In this document: one piece after another, positions 9,337 through 17,705 of the stretch
How positions within the stretch are numbered: position 1 is the first letter of the stretch
How the letters are laid out: every line of letters starts with the position of its first letter
Assembly: GCA_965231925.1 (NCBI GenBank)
Contig: OZ246894.1
Span: 3,968,001 to 4,032,000 of the forward strand
DNA from: Poriferisodalis sp965231925
GTDB taxonomy: Bacteria; Actinomycetota; Acidimicrobiia; Acidimicrobiales; Poriferisodalaceae
Reading direction: 5' to 3'
Length of the DNA: 64,000 nucleotides
Position numbers and translations under genes: made by a program
Notes under the pieces: model-generated
Database searches by the model: none
Told to the model about the DNA's origin: nothing
The model's input: the letters and a program-made list of their open reading frames with translations, nothing else

Positions 9337-11530
9337 TCAGATGAGGGTGAGGTCGGTGGGGATGGTGGCTTGGCGGATGATCTCGGGCCAGGAGGTGACG
9401 AGGGCGTTGTAAGCCACGGCTTCGGGCTGCCAGCCTTGGCGCTCGCAGAGGTGGAACAGGCGGTAGGCGAGATCGCGCGGGGCATCGTCGATGACTCCGA
9501 CTTGGGCCAGGAGGGCGGACGCTGCCTGCTCGCCGTCGCTCATCAGCTTGCGACGCAGGTGGAGGGTGGTTTCCCAGACGGTCAGGCGCCGGTCGGTGGC
9601 CGGGTTCCAGTCCTCGTCGAGCTCGGCGACGGTCAGCAGGCGGCACTCGTTCCCTTGTTGACACAAGATGCCGGCCTCGACGAGGCCTGCGATGGAAGTG
9701 TTCTTGGCCTTACACAGCGTGTCGGCTTCGCCCGCAGAGCCGGTGTTGTGGCCGTGCTGGGCGTACCAAGCCAGCGCCCAGCGAGTGTCGGCGTCGAGGT
9801 CGGCGTCTTGTTCTTCGAGCACGGCGTCGAGCGCACGGTTGATTTCGGCCAGTGCATCGCGGACCCTCATCGTGCTGCCGTCGGGCTCCACCACTCGTGA
9901 GTAGCGGGAGAACACGGCCATGCCCGGTCCGATGGACGACTGTGCCAGGTCGACCGGGGCGATGTTCTCGGCTTGCAGTTCGGCAAGCGCATCCGGCAAC
10001 TCGTTGCGGAGCGCAGTGAGGAAGTCGCGGCGGCTGACCACCGGAGCGTCGTCGGGCCGACGGCGACAGACCAAGATGATCGATGACGCCAGCGCAGCCC
10101 GGCCGACCTCACGCAAGCCTCCGGGCTGCTCAGTGCGCACCGGCCAGGTCCGCACGATGGATGCCCCGCTGTCGAGCAACCCTTCCAGCATCGTCTCCCA
10201 GCCTGTGGATGCAGTGCCCGAAGCATCGGTCTCGGACTGCTTGAACGCGTAGAAGACGGTGTAGGGAAAGCGATCGTCATGAATGCTGCCGATCGCGCTG
10301 AAGGCTTGCTGCAGGCCGCGCTCGAAGAACTCAGCGGCTGCGTCCCAGCCGTCATGGCGGGCGGGCTCGGCGATCAACTCCTGCGCCTTGGGCACTTGAA
10401 GCGAGCGGAACAGGTCGGGATGAATGTCGGCCAAGCTCTTGCGCAGCCAGATGTAGAAGAAGTCGGACAGATCGGCGTACGGGATGTTGTCGTAGTACGG
10501 CGGATCGGTGCAGACCACCACGCCGGGGCTGTGATCACCGATGTCACGGGCATCGCGCTGGATTGCGATGCCATCTGTCGTAGCGGGCGCACGGCTCAGG
10601 ACTTCGACCAAGTAGTCGAGCTGACCCAGGAAATTGCCTGTAGACGAACTGAATGGGTTGCCCTCGGCATACACCCAGATCATCGGCAGCGCTGGCCGGG
10701 CGAAAACCTGCTCGATGGTGTCGCGCCCAGGGTTCCAGAAGCACTGGGAGGAGGACCGATTGGCGAGGCGACCAAGCGCGAGTCCGAGGTAGTGAGTGAT
10801 GGCGTCTGCGTAAGCGACGGGGCCGCTACCGCCATCGTGGAGCCGCAGAGCATCGCCTTCGATGCCAACTGCGTGGGCGTCACCGATGACTTGGTCGCGA
10901 ACCTGCGGTAGGAGCTCGGTGAAGGCGCACATCGTGGTCAGCTGGCGGGGTGTGAACAGATCGGACCATGCCCACAGGCCGTAGCCCTGAACCCGGAAAC
11001 CCAGCGCCTCAAGCGGCAGGTTCTCGGTTGGGGATTGATCTGGAATTGCAACATGCGAGGCATCGATGTGGTCCTGTGTGGCTTCGATGTAGCAGCGACC
11101 ACGAACACCTTCAGCGACGATGCAAGCCAGTTGTGAGCCGAAGCCGCCCGACTGGGCCAACTCGCGGACCACTTTCAGTGGCACCGAGGTGCCGCACACC
11201 AAGCAGGTCGCGCCCCGTCGGGTGACGGTGCCGCCCGACGGGCACCCTGCACCGTGGCGGACCCGGAAATGCACGTGCGATGTCGCCGTGTCAACCTCGG
11301 GTTCCAGCCACGCCTCGCGGTTGCGACGCCGCGACAGGGCGTAGGAGTTCAGCAGCGGCATCCGTGCCTCGCACGCCGGGTTGCTGCATGGGACCGTGCG
11401 GGCCCACATCCATGCGATCACGGTGGCGGCTTCGTCACCCGGGATCTCCACCGTTGGGTAGTGCTCGCCCACGTAGTCGCGGGCGAGGTTCCTCAGCACG
11501 CCCCCGTAGTGCCGTACGTCCTCGGCTAAA
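9337..11530 (-). pseudogene. DUF1156 DNA methyltransferase, C-terminal part (split by IS element)
   Basis: This is the downstream three quarters of the DUF1156 gene, cut off from its start by the insertion at 11531-13163. The frame restarts after the element with GLAEDVRHYGGVLRNLARDY, a hallmark stretch of the family. It then shows a zinc-ribbon-like CSNPACEARMP, TCLVCGTSVP, and the amino-methyltransferase motif CTDPPYYDNIPYADLSDFF followed by FYIWLRKSL. The open frame continues through the IS to 12855, but that part reads the transposase gene out of frame. Joined with 13169-13812 it gives 2838 bases, exactly 946 codons including the stop. Without excision this half has no natural start, so the enzyme is probably inactive at present unless the insertion is reversible. 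Confidence 0.88.
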
Positions 11531-11549
11531 CCTGAATCCACCGGTGGGG
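11531..11549. repeat. Left terminal inverted repeat of the IS1380-type element
   Basis: CCTGAATCCACCGGTGGGG pairs with the reverse complement of 13145-13163, differing only at position 5 (A here, G in the partner). CTAAA precedes it directly. Confidence 0.85.
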
Positions 11550-11711
11550 CTGGGCTGGCGGGGTCTGGGTCTGGCGGTGGTGTGGTGTGGGCGGCGTTGG
11601 GGGTGCCGGTTCGCGGATGGGCGTGGGGTGCCCGGTTCGGCTTTGGGGGGTCGGGTTGTGTGCTGGGCCTGGGGGGTGTGCTGCGCGGCGCGGCGTGACG
11701 CTGGGGCTGGT

Positions 11712-13043
11712 TCAGCAGTGCTGGGGCAGGCTTCGGATCTTGTCGAGAGCGGCGGTGAATGTGTGGGCCCAGGGCCATCGGGCTGGGAGCCGCAGGGTGG
11801 GCCGTCCGCTGCGGTTGACGAGCCGGCCGGGCATGGTGAGCAGGCGGCGTGCGAGGGTGGCGGCGACGGTGAGCTTTCGGGGGTCGTGGACGTGTCCGAT
11901 GCGGGCGGTCCAGCGCGCGATGTTGTGCGCCAAAGCGGCGCAGGCGAGCCATGCGGCGTTCGCCGCGAACCTGCCCGAGGGGCTGTGCGCGAGGCCGCCG
12001 GCTTTGAGGTCCTTGATCGCGAGCTCGACGCGTGCGTGGGAACGATAAGAAGCGTCGGCTGTTTTGGTGTCGAGCGTGTCGGCGTCGATGTCGGTGACGA
12101 CGGCGTGGTGGCGCCAGTCGGGGAACAGGTCGGCTTGCTCGCCGACGATGCGGGTGCGGCGCACCACCAGCCGCACCGTGCGAGCGGGCTTGCCGCGGCG
12201 GCGTCGGCTCGAGGTCAACGTCGTCTCGGCGACGTGTGCCTCGCCGTCGTCGGTGTAGCCGATCGGGGTCCATTCGTCGTCTTCGATCGCTGCGATCGCT
12301 CGGTCTATGGCGGGGTTGCGGCCCACAGCGATCAGGAACCTCACGTCGAGCCTGTCGAGCCGCTCGGTCAGGTCCCAGGAGAAGAACCCTGCGTCGGCGC
12401 GCAGCGTCAGCGCCGCCTGTGGCGCCAACCGCCGCGTCCTGGCGACGGTCTCGGACACGAACCGCAGGTGTCCTTTCTGGGAGGACCCCTTGCGCATCCG
12501 CGAATGCAATATCTCGCCGGTGTCGTCGCGCACCGCGACCAAAGGGTGATAGCCCAGCGTGCGCGTATGCCCATAGGCGGCGCCTTGCTTCGCGTCGGAG
12601 TGCACCTCGCGGATCGTCGAGTCGACATCGATCGTGATCTGCTCGGCCGCAGGGGCGGCGCCTGCGTCCCACGCGCGGCCCAACGCCAGCTCCTGGGCGC
12701 GGTCGAGCTGGCGCACATGACCGAACGTGAACGACCTCGCGAACGTCCCCAACGTCGACGGCGCCACAGGCGCGAACCCCAGCACCGACCTTGTCGACGC
12801 GGCCCGCAGCCTGTCCGCGTCCGCGAAGAACGAGCCGCCCACCATCATCGAGCACACCGCCGTGAGCACCTTGGCTCCCGAACCGCGTCCCGACTGCGGC
12901 GGCGTCACCACCTCGTCGATCAGCTCTTCGAGACCCAGCCGGTCTGCCAAAGTGCCCGCCAACAACAACCCCGCATCGGCGACCAAGGACTCCTCGTCGA
13001 ACACTGCCTCAATCCGGTCCAGACCCCCAGCTACGCTGCTCAC
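11712..13043 (-). CDS. IS1380-family DDE transposase
   Basis: The protein has 443 residues with a GTG start at 13043. The RNase-H-like catalytic core is visible: first Asp in QITIDVDSTIREVHSD (about 170), second Asp in LTLRADAGFFSW (about 240), and the Glu in SHARVELAIKDLKAGG (about 350), a typical IS1380 spacing. The N-terminus carries a helical DNA-binding region (LLLAGTLADRLGLEELID). About 100 bases separate the start from the right inverted repeat, and about 160 bases of G-rich noncoding sequence separate the stop from the left one. It is oriented with the interrupted host gene. No frameshift is seen, so the transposase is probably functional. Confidence 0.92.
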   Translation of the reverse strand: MSSVAGGLDRIEAVFDEESLVADAGLLLAGTLADRLGLEELIDEVVTPPQSGRGSGAKVLTAVCSMMVGGSFFADADRLRAASTRSVLGFAPVAPSTLGTFARSFTFGHVRQLDRAQELALGRAWDAGAAPAAEQITIDVDSTIREVHSDAKQGAAYGHTRTLGYHPLVAVRDDTGEILHSRMRKGSSQKGHLRFVSETVARTRRLAPQAALTLRADAGFFSWDLTERLDRLDVRFLIAVGRNPAIDRAIAAIEDDEWTPIGYTDDGEAHVAETTLTSSRRRRGKPARTVRLVVRRTRIVGEQADLFPDWRHHAVVTDIDADTLDTKTADASYRSHARVELAIKDLKAGGLAHSPSGRFAANAAWLACAALAHNIARWTARIGHVHDPRKLTVAATLARRLLTMPGRLVNRSGRPTLRLPARWPWAHTFTAALDKIRSLPQHC

Positions 13044-13144
13044 AGAAAGTGCCTCCCGTCATGGCATCACGCCGACTATTCGTCAACGGCAAAATGCCAC
13101 GTCAGGAGGCCTTTCTGGTGGACGCGCACCACCCAAACCCGCCA

Positions 13145-13163
13145 CCCCACCGGTGGATCCAGG
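13145..13163. repeat. Right terminal inverted repeat of the IS1380-type element
   Basis: CCCCACCGGTGGATCCAGG is the inverted partner of 11531-11549 (18 of 19 matching). CTAAA follows directly at 13164-13168, copying the five bases left of the element. Confidence 0.85.
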
Positions 13164-13168
13164 CTAAA

Positions 13169-13812
13169 CCGGTCGCGCCCGGCCAGTCGTCTTCGAGATG
13201 CAGCGCTTGGCGAAGTTGAGCACCGGACCATTCCGATGGGTCATTCATCTCAGGCCCGCCACTTTCGGCTTCTAACGTCGCAAGCTGCTCGCTGATCGGC
13301 GTTCGGCCGGCGAACCTGGGCGGTATCTCAATCAGCGCCTTGTTGATCAGCACCGCCACCGGGTTGAGGTCGCTGGCGTGGGCTTTCAACCCGAGCCGTT
13401 GAGCCTCCAGCGGGATACTGCCGCCGCCGGCGAATGGGTCGAGCACCGCCGGCAGTTCGCTGTCGCAGGACTTGGCGATCTCAGTCCGGGCGGCAGCGAG
13501 CACAGTCTCGTCAAACGTGTTCTTCCACTGCACCATGTCCGCGATGATCTTGAACAGGCGATTCCGCTCTTCCTCTTGGTCCTCGTCGGTCGGGAAGCGG
13601 TCCGAGTGTGCGGATGGGTCATCCACGAGCTGCGCGAACAGCACGGCCCGACAGGCAGCCAGCGGCCGGCGCGCCCACCACAGGTGCAGAGTTGACGGGT
13701 GGCCGTGGCGGATGGACTTCTCCTTCGCCGACGCCGCGTTGATGGCATCGAGCGGCAATGCAACCTCGATGAGCTTCTTCTTCACTCGGATGACCTCATC
13801 TCGCTGAGTCAT
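13169..13812 (-). pseudogene. DUF1156 DNA methyltransferase, N-terminal part (split by IS element)
   Basis: The true ATG (13812) overlaps the SNF2 stop by four bases (ATGA). The sequence opens with the DUF1156 signature LIEVALPLDAINAASAKEKS and HPSTLHLWWARRPLAACRA, then the SAM-binding motif AVLDPFAGGGSIPLEAQRLG and ASDLNPVAVLINKALIEIPP. The real coding sequence stops at the junction after WPGATGLA. Beyond it the frame reads into the IS and ends at 13102. DUF1156 proteins are adenine-type DNA methyltransferases of defence islands, called PglXI in type 3 BREX. The matching half is 9337-11530. Confidence 0.9.
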
Positions 13813-16800
13813 GGTGCCGCCCCCGATACGGCTGCTTTGCCACCGACACCATCCACTCGGGCATCATCAGGCGCGGGGCTGGCGCCGGAGTCGTCACTGT
13901 CCGCCGCGGCATCCTCAGCCCCAGTGACAACCTCCGCGGTTTCCCCAGCCTCGGTTACTGCCTCGCCTGCCTCTGCGTCACCTACCGCAGGGCGGAATTC
14001 GCTTGGCGTCACGCCGCGTGCCCACAGTGAGGCCCAGTTGAAGTTGACGCTGGTGACCTCAAAGAGGTGGTCTTCCGAGCCCACATCGAGCGGACCCGCC
14101 ACGTAGCGCACCCGGTCGCTGTCTCCGTTGCCATCTGGCGCAACCTCGACGAGCGCGAGAACCCAGCGGTCGGGTTCGTTGAGACTGGTGAGGATCTCAT
14201 TGCGGCTGACAGTGACCGTGGCTGCACCGGCCACCCTGCCCTTCACTTCCAAGTAACGGAAGCTGGTCACCGTGCCCTCGGCACGGCTCGACCGGATGTC
14301 GAAACCGGGATGGTTGGCACGCTCGTCGTTCATGTCGACTGCCTCCCATCCCGCAGCCTGTTCGGCAGCCAGCACTGCCTCGACAGCTCGGCGTTCGGTC
14401 TCTCGTTTCGACAGCACATCACCGACCGCCTGCGCCGTTGCCGCACCCGGCGCAGACAGGAGTTCCGCGAGCAGACCGGCGGGCACCACGAACGCTCCCC
14501 CCGCCACCCGCGGCGGCAACGCGCTGACGGCTCGTTCCTGCTCCAGCGCAGCCAGCCGCTCCTTGAGGCGGGCTGCGTACTCGTCGGCCCGCCGTCGGGC
14601 GGTGTCGGCGTTCATCTTGGGTACCCGGCCGGCATCCACATCGAGCTGCAGCTGCGCGGCCCGGTTGTCCCAGTGGTTGATCTCCTTCGTCAACCGCTGG
14701 TGCACCGCTTCACGCGTACGCTCCACGCGAGCCAGCGTGCGCGCCCGGATGGAGGCCAAGTGGTCGGGTGCGGACACGTTGACGGCATGGTCCATTCCCA
14801 ACGTTTCAACGCTGCGGCCATCAGACCGCTGCCGCTCCAGCAGGTGTGCTACTGCTGCGGCCTCGGCTTCGGTCGCCGGGCGGTAGTCCAGATAACGAGC
14901 GTGCGAACTGGCTGACGGCTTGCCCGCGTCGGGAATCTCGACGAACTCGAAGCGGCGGCTCACCACCGTGTGCGGCGCCTTCGCTGAGGGACGAGCGTCG
15001 GCCACCTCGTGCTCCAGCATCACCATCACTCTCGGCACTGTGCCCGAGTCGGCATCGTCCACCATGACTGCACCTCGACGGATCTGATCGCTGTGGCGCT
15101 CCAGAGTCAGGTCGACCACGGCGTCGAGCAAGGGATGGCCAGGTGCCAGCAGGTCGGCGTCGGGCACGCCGGTGGCCTCAGTCAGCTCCTTGTCGAAGGT
15201 GACGCGCGTGTAGCGCTCCAGCACGGCCGCAGCACCCCGAGCCGCCACTGATCGGCTGTGCTGTCGAACCGACAGCGGTACCCGGCGAATCTGGTACCGG
15301 CCTGGCTCCGTCTCTCGCATGGCGCCGCCCAAGTCGGTGAGGGCTGCCTCGAAGAACGCTCGCACGTAGTGGGGCTGGATGCGCCGCAGGGCCGCCTCGT
15401 CTATGTCGCGCCGGATGCGATCCAGGTCGGAGTAGCCGATCACCTCCGATGCCAGCACCGGATCGGTGATGGCAGCGGCCACTCGAGCGGGCACGTCGGC
15501 ATCGATGACTTCATCGAGCCGCATCCGCACGTCGGGCCGGTCCCCGTAGCGGATGGCCTCCAGCAGCAAGCCGCGGAGTTCACGGCCGGACAGAACTTCG
15601 CCGAGCACGTCGTACACCTGCCCGTCGAAGGTCTCACGCATTTGCTCGATCTTCTCCAGCAGGCGCACGTAGACCTGTGCCTCGCGGGTGTCTTCGGCCA
15701 CGAGGTTCCACATGTGGCACACCTCGGTCTGGCCAATCCGGTGAACACGGCCAAAGCGCTGCTCGATGCGGTTCGGATTCCACGGCAGGTCGTAGTTGAC
15801 CACCAGGTGCGCCTGCTGCAGGTTGATTCCCTCACCGGCGGCATCGGTGGCCACCAGCACCTCGACGTCGGGGTCTTGGGTGAAGCTGTGCTGGATGCGG
15901 CGACGCTCGTCGCGTCCGGTGCTCCCCGAGATGAACACGACGGCCTTGTCTGAACCCAGGAACGTGCGCAACCGGTCGACGAGATAACTCAGCGTGTCGC
16001 GGTGCTCGGTGAACACGATCAGCTTGCGACGGTCTCCCGATGGGGTGTGCATCTCAGGGGCGTCGCTGAGCGTGCTGGACAGTTGCGTCCACTTCGTGTC
16101 GGTGCCGTCGGCACGCAACGCGAAGGCGAGCTGCTCCAAGCTGGTGAGCGTGCCGATCTCTGACTCGAGCTCGGCGATGGTGGCGGCAGCAGTCGCTGCA
16201 TCGACCACTTCGGCGTCGATCTCGGACTGCTCGTCTTCGTCGAGCTCGTCGTACGCGTCGTAGTCGACGGCCGTGCTGTCGTCGCCGTCGGCCGCAACCA
16301 ATCGTGACAGCCGCATCTGGCGGCCCGACATCCCCAGACGAGCAGCCCGAGCGGCTTGACGCTCTTCCGCGACGCGGTTCTGCAGTCGAAGGCGCCGCCG
16401 TCGCAGCGACTGGTAGATGGCCTCAGGTGAGGACGCCAGCCGTCGCTGGAGCACGGTCAATGCGAAACCGACGGTGTTGCCACGACGGCCGTCGCCGTCG
16501 TCGCGGATTCTGTCCGCTGCGTTCATCTGCTCGCGCACGTACGAGGTCACCTCGTCGTAGAGCGCCATCTCTGAGTCGGACAGGTTGAATCGCACCGTCG
16601 AGGAGCGGCGCTCGGGGAACAACGGGCGCCCCTCGAAGGTGAGCAGCCGCTCCTTGGTCATGCGGCGCATGAAGGCGGACGGGTCTGACGCATGAACGCC
16701 GTCGCGGAAGCGGCCTGCGAACTGGTCGCTGTCGAGCAGCGCGCAGAACAGCTGGAAGTCTTCTTCCTTGCCGTTGTGCGGTGTGGCGGTCATCAGCAGC

Positions 16801-17651
16801 AGGTGCTGGGTGGTTGCGCCCAGCAGTTCGCCGAGCTGGTACCGCAGCGTCTTGCGAACCTCGTCACCCCAGAAGTGGGCCGCCATGCGGTGCGCCTCAT
16901 CGACTACCACCAAGTCCCATTCGGCCCGGCGCAGGTGCGGCTCGAGTTCCTCACGGCGACGGGCGATCTGGTCGACACGAGCGATCAGCAGCCGCTTGCG
17001 CTCAAAGACGTCGATGCTGCCGATGGCGTCGAGATCATCCTTGGTGACGATGTCGAAGTGCAAGTCGAACTTGTCGCGCAGTTCCTCCTGCCACTGAGCC
17101 GTCAGGTTGCCCGGCACCACTACCAGCGCCCGCTCGAGCGCTCCACGCAGCATCAGCTCCTTCATGTACAGGCCGGCCATGACGGTCTTGCCCGCACCCG
17201 GGTCGTCTGCGAGCAGAAAACGCAGCGGCTGGCGAGGAAGCATGTGGCCGTAGACAGCCTCGATCTGATGCGGTAAAGGCCGCACCCGACTTGCGTCCAG
17301 TGCCAGGTACGGATCGAACAGATGCGCCAAGCGAATACGCCGAGCCTCGGCCGCCAGCCGAAACAGCCGCCCGTCACCGTCGAACGTGAACGAGCCAGCA
17401 GCCTCAGGCGCCTCCAAACGCAACCCCGCCTCGTCCGCGCGGAACAGCACCCGCTCGCCCAACGATCCATCCGCCCGGCGGTACGTCAGAGTGATCGCCT
17501 GGCTGCCATGCCACTGCACAGCCACCACCGTGACAGCACCCCCCGGCTCCACCCCAACCACCCGCGCACCCGCGCCGACATCTTCCAGCACCGCGCTCGG
17601 TGATTCATGGAGGGTGCCCTCGCAGTTCGCCGCCGCATCCCCGCCGGACAT
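13809..17651 (-). CDS. SNF2-type helicase with C-terminal DUF3883-like domain
   Basis: This protein has 1280 residues. After an SH3-like N-terminal region, superfamily 2 motifs run in order: LLADDPGAGKTVMAGLYMKE (Walker A, about 150), DLVVVDEAHRMAAHF (DEAH, about 250), LLLMTATPHNGKEED, then lobe 2 with KLIVFTEHRDTLSYL, VLVATDAAGEGINLQQ and RIEQRFGRVHRIGQ. An acidic insert (about 450-490) and a long helical region separate these from a C-terminal DUF3883-like part (GFDIRSS, YLEVKGRV, TVTVSRNEILTSLNEPDRW, about 1120-1190) and a disordered Ala/Glu/Asp tail. DISARM DrmD and BREX BrxHII have related helicases. GAGG lies 8 bases before the ATG. Its stop overlaps the DUF1156 start by ATGA. Confidence 0.92.
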   Translation of the reverse strand: MSGGDAAANCEGTLHESPSAVLEDVGAGARVVGVEPGGAVTVVAVQWHGSQAITLTYRRADGSLGERVLFRADEAGLRLEAPEAAGSFTFDGDGRLFRLAAEARRIRLAHLFDPYLALDASRVRPLPHQIEAVYGHMLPRQPLRFLLADDPGAGKTVMAGLYMKELMLRGALERALVVVPGNLTAQWQEELRDKFDLHFDIVTKDDLDAIGSIDVFERKRLLIARVDQIARRREELEPHLRRAEWDLVVVDEAHRMAAHFWGDEVRKTLRYQLGELLGATTQHLLLMTATPHNGKEEDFQLFCALLDSDQFAGRFRDGVHASDPSAFMRRMTKERLLTFEGRPLFPERRSSTVRFNLSDSEMALYDEVTSYVREQMNAADRIRDDGDGRRGNTVGFALTVLQRRLASSPEAIYQSLRRRRLRLQNRVAEERQAARAARLGMSGRQMRLSRLVAADGDDSTAVDYDAYDELDEDEQSEIDAEVVDAATAAATIAELESEIGTLTSLEQLAFALRADGTDTKWTQLSSTLSDAPEMHTPSGDRRKLIVFTEHRDTLSYLVDRLRTFLGSDKAVVFISGSTGRDERRRIQHSFTQDPDVEVLVATDAAGEGINLQQAHLVVNYDLPWNPNRIEQRFGRVHRIGQTEVCHMWNLVAEDTREAQVYVRLLEKIEQMRETFDGQVYDVLGEVLSGRELRGLLLEAIRYGDRPDVRMRLDEVIDADVPARVAAAITDPVLASEVIGYSDLDRIRRDIDEAALRRIQPHYVRAFFEAALTDLGGAMRETEPGRYQIRRVPLSVRQHSRSVAARGAAAVLERYTRVTFDKELTEATGVPDADLLAPGHPLLDAVVDLTLERHSDQIRRGAVMVDDADSGTVPRVMVMLEHEVADARPSAKAPHTVVSRRFEFVEIPDAGKPSASSHARYLDYRPATEAEAAAVAHLLERQRSDGRSVETLGMDHAVNVSAPDHLASIRARTLARVERTREAVHQRLTKEINHWDNRAAQLQLDVDAGRVPKMNADTARRRADEYAARLKERLAALEQERAVSALPPRVAGGAFVVPAGLLAELLSAPGAATAQAVGDVLSKRETERRAVEAVLAAEQAAGWEAVDMNDERANHPGFDIRSSRAEGTVTSFRYLEVKGRVAGAATVTVSRNEILTSLNEPDRWVLALVEVAPDGNGDSDRVRYVAGPLDVGSEDHLFEVTSVNFNWASLWARGVTPSEFRPAVGDAEAGEAVTEAGETAEVVTGAEDAAADSDDSGASPAPDDARVDGVGGKAAVSGAAP

Positions 17652-17705
17652 CAGCAGGACCTCATTTCTCGTCCCATGGCAGATCTTCCCGCAACACGCG
17701 GGCTT

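Larger units (their letters stand above)
11531..13163 (-). mobile_element. IS1380-family insertion sequence inside the DUF1156 gene
   Basis: This 1633-base element has 19-base terminal inverted repeats (one mismatch) at 11531-11549 and 13145-13163 and a single DDE transposase gene. CTAAA stands immediately outside both ends (11526-11530 and 13164-13168) as a target duplication. Because the host sequence has GG before and CC after this core, the visible direct repeat is 9 bases (GGCTAAACC), so the ends could be shifted slightly; IS1380 elements are usually described with shorter duplications. Length, termini starting CC, and transposase type fit IS1380. The near-perfect repeats and clean host junction indicate a recent insertion. 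Confidence 0.88.

Noticed and set aside
9337..12855. Single open frame of 1172 codons spanning the methylase and the IS element
   Set aside because: The upstream third reads the transposase gene in another frame and is Arg/Pro-rich nonsense; only 9337-11530 is real methylase sequence.
11280..13295. Plus-strand open frame of 671 codons
   Set aside because: It is antisense to the transposase and crosses both IS ends; composition is that of a shadow frame.
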